A stretch of 64,000 bases of DNA from contig NZ_FUXW01000010.1 of assembly GCF_900167005.1 (NCBI RefSeq), positions 1 through 64,000 on the forward strand, in the 5' to 3' direction. Source of the stretch: Butyricicoccus pullicaecorum DSM 23266. Its GTDB lineage: Bacteria; Bacillota; Clostridia; Oscillospirales; Butyricicoccaceae. The notes under the pieces were generated by a model. The model had not been told where the DNA came from. It ran no database searches and saw only the letters and a list, made by a program, of their open reading frames with translations. Positions 60,391 through 64,000 of this stretch are shown here, piece after piece (the first letter of the stretch is position 1; the number at the start of each line of letters is the position of its first letter). Position numbers and translations under genes: made by a program.

Positions 60391-62514
60391 ATGCCCGATA
60401 CCAGATTTACACAAAACCGAGAACTGTCCTGGCTGCGCTTTAACGAGCGCGTGCTGATGGAGGCCACCGACGAGACCGTGCCGCTGCTCGAGCGCCTCAA
60501 ATTCATCGCGATCTTTACGAGCAACCTGGACGAATTTTTTATGATCCGCGTGGGCAGTCTGTTCGATCTGTCCCACTTCAAGACGCACACCATCGACCAG
60601 AAGAGCGGCTGGACACCCGGCGAGCAGCTGACGCACATCTATGAGGCCGTCCGCGTGCTCTACGCCCGCCGTCAACAGATCTATCAGGAGGTCGAACAGC
60701 AGCTGCGCGTGCACGGCATCTGCCAGCTGCATTATGACGAGCTGGCAGAGACCGAGGTCAAGTTCGTGCGCCAGTATTTCAAATCCTCCATCGCGCCCAT
60801 TCTGTCGCCGCAGATCGTGGACACCCACCATCCCTTCCCGCATCTGCAAAATAAGGCGCTGCACATCGGCGCATGGCTCAAATATAAAAACAATCCCATG
60901 TTTGCGGTCATCCCGGTGCCCGCAGCCCTGCCCGAGGTCATCTTTTTGCCCGGCGGCGAGACGCGGTACATCCGCACCGAGGAAGTCATCTTAGAGCACG
61001 TGTCCCAGATTTTCAAGGACGACACGATTCTGGAAAAGACCGTCTTCTGCGTCACCCGTAACGCCGATATCAACCCCGACGATGAGGCGTTCGACTTCGA
61101 CAGCGACGATTTCCGCGGCAAGATGAAAAAACTGCTGCGCCAGCGCCAGCGCCTCGCGCCCGTGCGCCTCGAGCTGTCTAGGCCGATCAGCGAGACCTTC
61201 TTAAAGTACCTCAAGGAGCACCTGCCGGTCACGCAGGAACAGGTCTACGTTACCAATGCACCGCTCAAAATGGGTTATGCCTTTGCCTTGCCTGCAAAAC
61301 TCAGCGAAAACAAGCGCCGCGCACTGACCGACACCCCATTTACACCCGGTGTACCGCATGGGGTGCGCTTAAATGCGCCCATTACACCGCAGGTACAGGC
61401 ACATGATATCCTGCTGTCCTATCCTTTTGAGGGCATGGACACTTTTTTGCACCTCATCCGCGAGTCTGCGTACGACCCGGATGTTATTTCCATTAAAATC
61501 ACCATTTATCGACTGGCGCGCAAGGCCAAGCTGGTCGAGTACCTGTGCGCGGCTGCCGAGGCCGGCAAGGACGTGACCGCCTTTATCGAGCTGCGCGCAC
61601 GCTTCGACGAGCAGAATAATATCGACTGGTCGGAACGTCTGGAGGACGCCGGATGCACGGTCATTTACGGCGTGGAGAACTATAAGGTGCACTCCAAGGT
61701 CTGCCTGATTACCCGCCGCAGTCAGGGCAGCGTGCAGTATATCACCCAGGTCGGCACGGGTAACTATAATGAAAAGACCGCTTTGCAGTATACCGACTTG
61801 TCACTCATTACAGCCAACCCGGCGATCGGTCAGGATGCAAACCACTTCTTCCAGAACCTCGCCATCGGCAATGTGTCCGGTCAGTATGAGCACCTGATGG
61901 TCGCCCCGTCCTCGCTCAAAACTGGCATCATCCGCGAGATCGACCGCGAGATCGCCAAGCGCGGCGAGGGCCGCATCTTCATCAAGATGAACGCCATCAC
62001 TGATATCGACTTGATCGAGAAACTCAAACAGGCCTCGTGCGCCGGTGTGCGCGTGCGTATGATCGTGCGCGGTATCTGCTGCATTCTGCCCGATATCCCG
62101 GAGAAAACCGAGAATATTGAGGTCATTTCCATCGTCGGACGCTTCCTCGAACACTCCCGCGTGTATTGCTTCGGTCAGGGAAATGACGAGCGTATGTATA
62201 TCGCTTCGGCTGACTTTATGACGCGCAATACCGAAAAGCGCGTGGAAGTTGCCTGCCCGATTTACGATCAGGCCGTCCGCGAGAAGATTCATTATTTAAT
62301 GGATACCTGCTGGGCGGATAACGTTAAGGCACGCGCTTTGCAGCGCGACGGCTCTTATCGTACCCGTCCGATTCGTGAGACCCCGATTGATAGTCAACAG
62401 ATGCTCATGGCGAAGGCACTCGAGCCGGACGATCAGATGATCGATCTGGAACCGGATAAAAAGCATGGGTTCATGGATTGGCTCACGGGTCTGTTCCACG
62501 GTCATAAAGGCTAA
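60391..62514 (+). CDS. ppk1: Polyphosphate kinase 1
   Basis: 707 residues, the standard PPK1 length. The N-terminal FTQNRELSWLRFNERVLMEA and FTSNLDEFFMIRVG, the first HKD-like motif VHSKVCLITRR (phospho-His region), VGTGNYNEKTALQYTDLSL, and a later conserved FEHSRVYCFG-like EHSRVYCFGQGND region all match. It reversibly transfers the gamma-phosphate of ATP to polyphosphate. The start at 60391 follows AAGGAGG. A modular repeat begins immediately after its stop codon. Confidence 0.96.
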   Translation: MPDTRFTQNRELSWLRFNERVLMEATDETVPLLERLKFIAIFTSNLDEFFMIRVGSLFDLSHFKTHTIDQKSGWTPGEQLTHIYEAVRVLYARRQQIYQEVEQQLRVHGICQLHYDELAETEVKFVRQYFKSSIAPILSPQIVDTHHPFPHLQNKALHIGAWLKYKNNPMFAVIPVPAALPEVIFLPGGETRYIRTEEVILEHVSQIFKDDTILEKTVFCVTRNADINPDDEAFDFDSDDFRGKMKKLLRQRQRLAPVRLELSRPISETFLKYLKEHLPVTQEQVYVTNAPLKMGYAFALPAKLSENKRRALTDTPFTPGVPHGVRLNAPITPQVQAHDILLSYPFEGMDTFLHLIRESAYDPDVISIKITIYRLARKAKLVEYLCAAAEAGKDVTAFIELRARFDEQNNIDWSERLEDAGCTVIYGVENYKVHSKVCLITRRSQGSVQYITQVGTGNYNEKTALQYTDLSLITANPAIGQDANHFFQNLAIGNVSGQYEHLMVAPSSLKTGIIREIDREIAKRGEGRIFIKMNAITDIDLIEKLKQASCAGVRVRMIVRGICCILPDIPEKTENIEVISIVGRFLEHSRVYCFGQGNDERMYIASADFMTRNTEKRVEVACPIYDQAVREKIHYLMDTCWADNVKARALQRDGSYRTRPIRETPIDSQQMLMAKALEPDDQMIDLEPDKKHGFMDWLTGLFHGHKG

Positions 62515-62896
62515 AAGCACCGCACCCCTAATTGAAGTTTCGATCAAACCTTTTCAAAGGTTTGCGGGTTCTCAGGGCAGAGCCCTGAGCCGGACTCCGC
62601 AGAGTCCGGAATCCCCTTTTTGATTCCCGGTGTCCGTCCCGGGAATCAATTCAAACAAACAAAAAAGGAAAGACCGTCCGAAGGGACGGTCTTTCCCATG
62701 AGCGGCCAATGGCCGCGGGGTATTTCGCTCGCTGCGGCGAGCGATTATTTTTTTATTTTGGTTGATTCCGGTCAAAAGACCGGAATCAAAGGGGAGTTTC
62801 GCCCGTTGCGACGGGCGACTTGAGGCTCTGCCTCAAGACTCCGCAAGCCTTTCGAGAAAGGCTTGAGCGAAAGCTTTAATTCGCCTGCGGGCGGGA
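62514..62896. repeat. Modular hairpin repeat, copy G (two mirrored arms)
   Basis: It starts next to the ppk1 stop with AGCACCGCACCCC, then GTTTCGATC, AAACCTTTTCAAAGGTTT, CTCAGGGC/GCCCTGAG, CGGACTCCGCAGAGTCCG and GATTCCCGG/CCGGGAATC. The centre is GGAAAGACCGTCC/GGACGGTCTTTCC (62668-62697). The right arm has GCGGCCAATGGCCGC, CGCTCGCTGCGGCGAGCG, GATTCCGGTC/GACCGGAATC, GCCCGT/ACGGGC, CTTGAGGC/GCCTCAAG and AAGCCTTTCGAGAAAGGCTT, ending CGCCTGCGGGCGGGA one base before the ribH stop. Confidence 0.9.
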
Positions 62897-63361
62897 TTAG
62901 GCCATCGCGCGGCACAGGTTGACCATCTCAACTGCGCCCTGTGCGCAGTCAAAGCCCTTATTACCCGCCTTGGTGCCTGCACGCTCAATTGCCTGCTCAA
63001 TGGTATCGGTGGTCAGCACGCCGAACATAACCGGCACGCCGGTCGACAGCGATACCTGTGCGATACCCTTAGACACCTCTGCGCACACGTAATCATAATG
63101 GCTGGTGCTGCCGCGGATGACAGCGCCCAGGCAGATGACCGCGTCATACTTACCGCTCTGTGCCATCTTGGACGCAATCAGCGGAATCTCGAACGCACCT
63201 GGTACCCAAGCGACGTCGATGTCCTCCTCGCGCACGTCCAGACGGGTCAGGCCGTCCATTGCGCCGCCCAGCAGTTTGCTGGTAATGAACTCGTTAAAAC
63301 GTGCGGCGACGATGCCTACCTTGATGTTTTGCGCGGTCAGTTTTCCTTCGAACAGATTCAT
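62897..63361 (-). CDS. ribH: 6,7-dimethyl-8-ribityllumazine synthase
   Basis: 154 residues. Typical lumazine synthase motifs are [26 protein letters not shown] and [17 protein letters not shown], with the catalytic His in the last. The C-terminal [19 protein letters not shown] is also conserved. It condenses the ribulose-derived butanone with the ribitylaminopyrimidine in riboflavin synthesis and normally forms a 60-mer shell. The start at 63361 follows AAAGGATG. It lies 28 bp downstream of ribBA on the same strand, probably one operon. Confidence 0.95.
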   Translation of the reverse strand: MNLFEGKLTAQNIKVGIVAARFNEFITSKLLGGAMDGLTRLDVREEDIDVAWVPGAFEIPLIASKMAQSGKYDAVICLGAVIRGSTSHYDYVCAEVSKGIAQVSLSTGVPVMFGVLTTDTIEQAIERAGTKAGNKGFDCAQGAVEMVNLCRAMA

Positions 63362-63389
63362 TGTACTCATCCTTTCGGTCATTTTGTGC

Positions 63390-64000
63390 TTAGTAGTTTA
63401 AGATATGTCCCATGCGCTTCTGCTTGGTCTTGAGGTAGAACAGGTCGTGCGCGGTTGCAGCAACCTGAATGGGCACGCGCTCGACGATCTCCACGCCGAA
63501 GCCGTCCAGACCATAGACCTTTTCCGGGTTGTTGGTCAGCAGGCGTAGTTCCTTCGCGCCCAGATCCTGCAAGATCTGCGCACCGATCCAGTACTCACGC
63601 AGGTCGGGAGCAAAGCCCAGCTTGACGTTTGCCTCGACCGTATCAAAGCCCTTTTCCTGCAGCTCGTACGCCTTGAGCTTGTTGATCAGGCCGATGCCGC
63701 GGCCTTCCTGACGCATGTACAGCAGAACACCGCGTCCCTCTTTTTCGATCTGGGTGAGGGCTGCCGCGAGCTGCTGGCCGCAGTCGCAGCGCGCCGAGCC
63801 GAACACGTCGCCGGTCAGGCACTCGGAGTGCACGCGGCACAGCAGTTGCTTGCCGTCGCCAATTTCGCCCTTGACCAGTGCGACATGGTGTTCGCCGGTC
63901 AGGTCGTTGATATAGCCGTAGATGCGGAAATCACCGAATCGGGTGGGCATTTCGGCGCAGGCCTCGCGCACGACGTGCTTGTCGTGACGGCGGCAGTAGT
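63390..64000 (-). CDS. ribBA: GTP cyclohydrolase II part of RibBA, cut by window edge
   Basis: The visible C-terminal ~200 residues show GTP cyclohydrolase [42 protein letters not shown] (three zinc-binding Cys) and the [21 protein letters not shown] loop with the catalytic residues, then [22 protein letters not shown]. The frame continues upstream beyond position 64000 as ...[18 protein letters not shown], consistent with the end of a DHBP synthase domain, so the full protein is probably the RibBA fusion. It initiates riboflavin synthesis from GTP. Confidence 0.9.
   Translation of the reverse strand, partial: YCRRHDKHVVREACAEMPTRFGDFRIYGYINDLTGEHHVALVKGEIGDGKQLLCRVHSECLTGDVFGSARCDCGQQLAAALTQIEKEGRGVLLYMRQEGRGIGLINKLKAYELQEKGFDTVEANVKLGFAPDLREYWIGAQILQDLGAKELRLLTNNPEKVYGLDGFGVEIVERVPIQVAATAHDLFYLKTKQKRMGHILNY

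Noticed and set aside
575-62896. The hairpin repeats as an insertion sequence or group II intron
   Set aside because: They contain no reading frame, no constant terminal inverted repeat and no target duplications that I can identify.

Overview
The window reads as GC-rich DNA of an anaerobic clostridial Firmicute, probably a gut Oscillospirales or Eubacteriales relative. The basis is gene content and style: strong AGGAGG ribosome sites, TTGACA-17-TATAAT promoters, pyruvate formate-lyase, type III glutamine synthetase, an ammonium channel fused to PII, split ferredoxin-type glutamate synthase, and several MATE exporters. I recognised no rRNA, tRNA, CRISPR array, insertion sequence, integrase or conjugation gene.

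Layout. 0-5.1 kb: a structured non-coding stretch, a small DHFR-like protein, a secreted nuclease and two MATE exporters. 5.1-6.4 kb: an AT-rich orphan gene and a complex regulatory region. 6.4-9.4 kb: pflA-pflB. 9.5-16.9 kb: an acetyltransferase, TspO, a MarR-MATE pair and, divergently, a MarR plus heterodimeric ABC exporter operon. 16.9-24.6 kb: an MttB-family methyltransferase, a KDPG branch (eda, VOC protein, kdgK) facing an IclR regulator, phosphofructokinase and two accessory genes. 24.8-30 kb: KAS II, acyl-CoA ligase, KAS II and a LysR regulator. 30-39 kb: polysaccharide deacetylase, an old-yellow-enzyme-like flavoprotein, and a multi-subunit flavin/iron-sulfur amino-acid dehydrogenase operon with a permease. 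39-40.3 kb: a free-standing PII and an FHA protein. 40.3-46.8 kb: a complete plasmid-type replication and partition module (primase-helicase, iteron origin, Rep initiator, ParA, ParB). 47-50.7 kb: uppP, a BRCT protein and a fourth MATE. 50.7-58.5 kb: a nitrogen-assimilation island. 58.7-64 kb: sstT, ppk1, ribH and the end of ribBA.

Two things stand out. First, the replication module sits among ordinary metabolic genes with no mobile-element genes nearby, so this may be a secondary chromosome (chromid) rather than an integrated plasmid. Second, at least seven intergenic loci carry a modular repeat, a chain of about seven hairpins often arranged as two mirror-image arms around a central terminator-like hairpin. 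The stem sequence in each slot differs between copies while pairing is kept. At several convergent loci the element fills the gap from stop codon to stop codon. I do not recognise it as a named repeat family.

Regulation visible in the sequence includes leader terminators upstream of glnN and the glutamate synthase genes, a shared 17-bp operator between eda and its IclR regulator, MarR-type operators around the exporter promoters, and two stacked promoters with dyads ahead of pflA.
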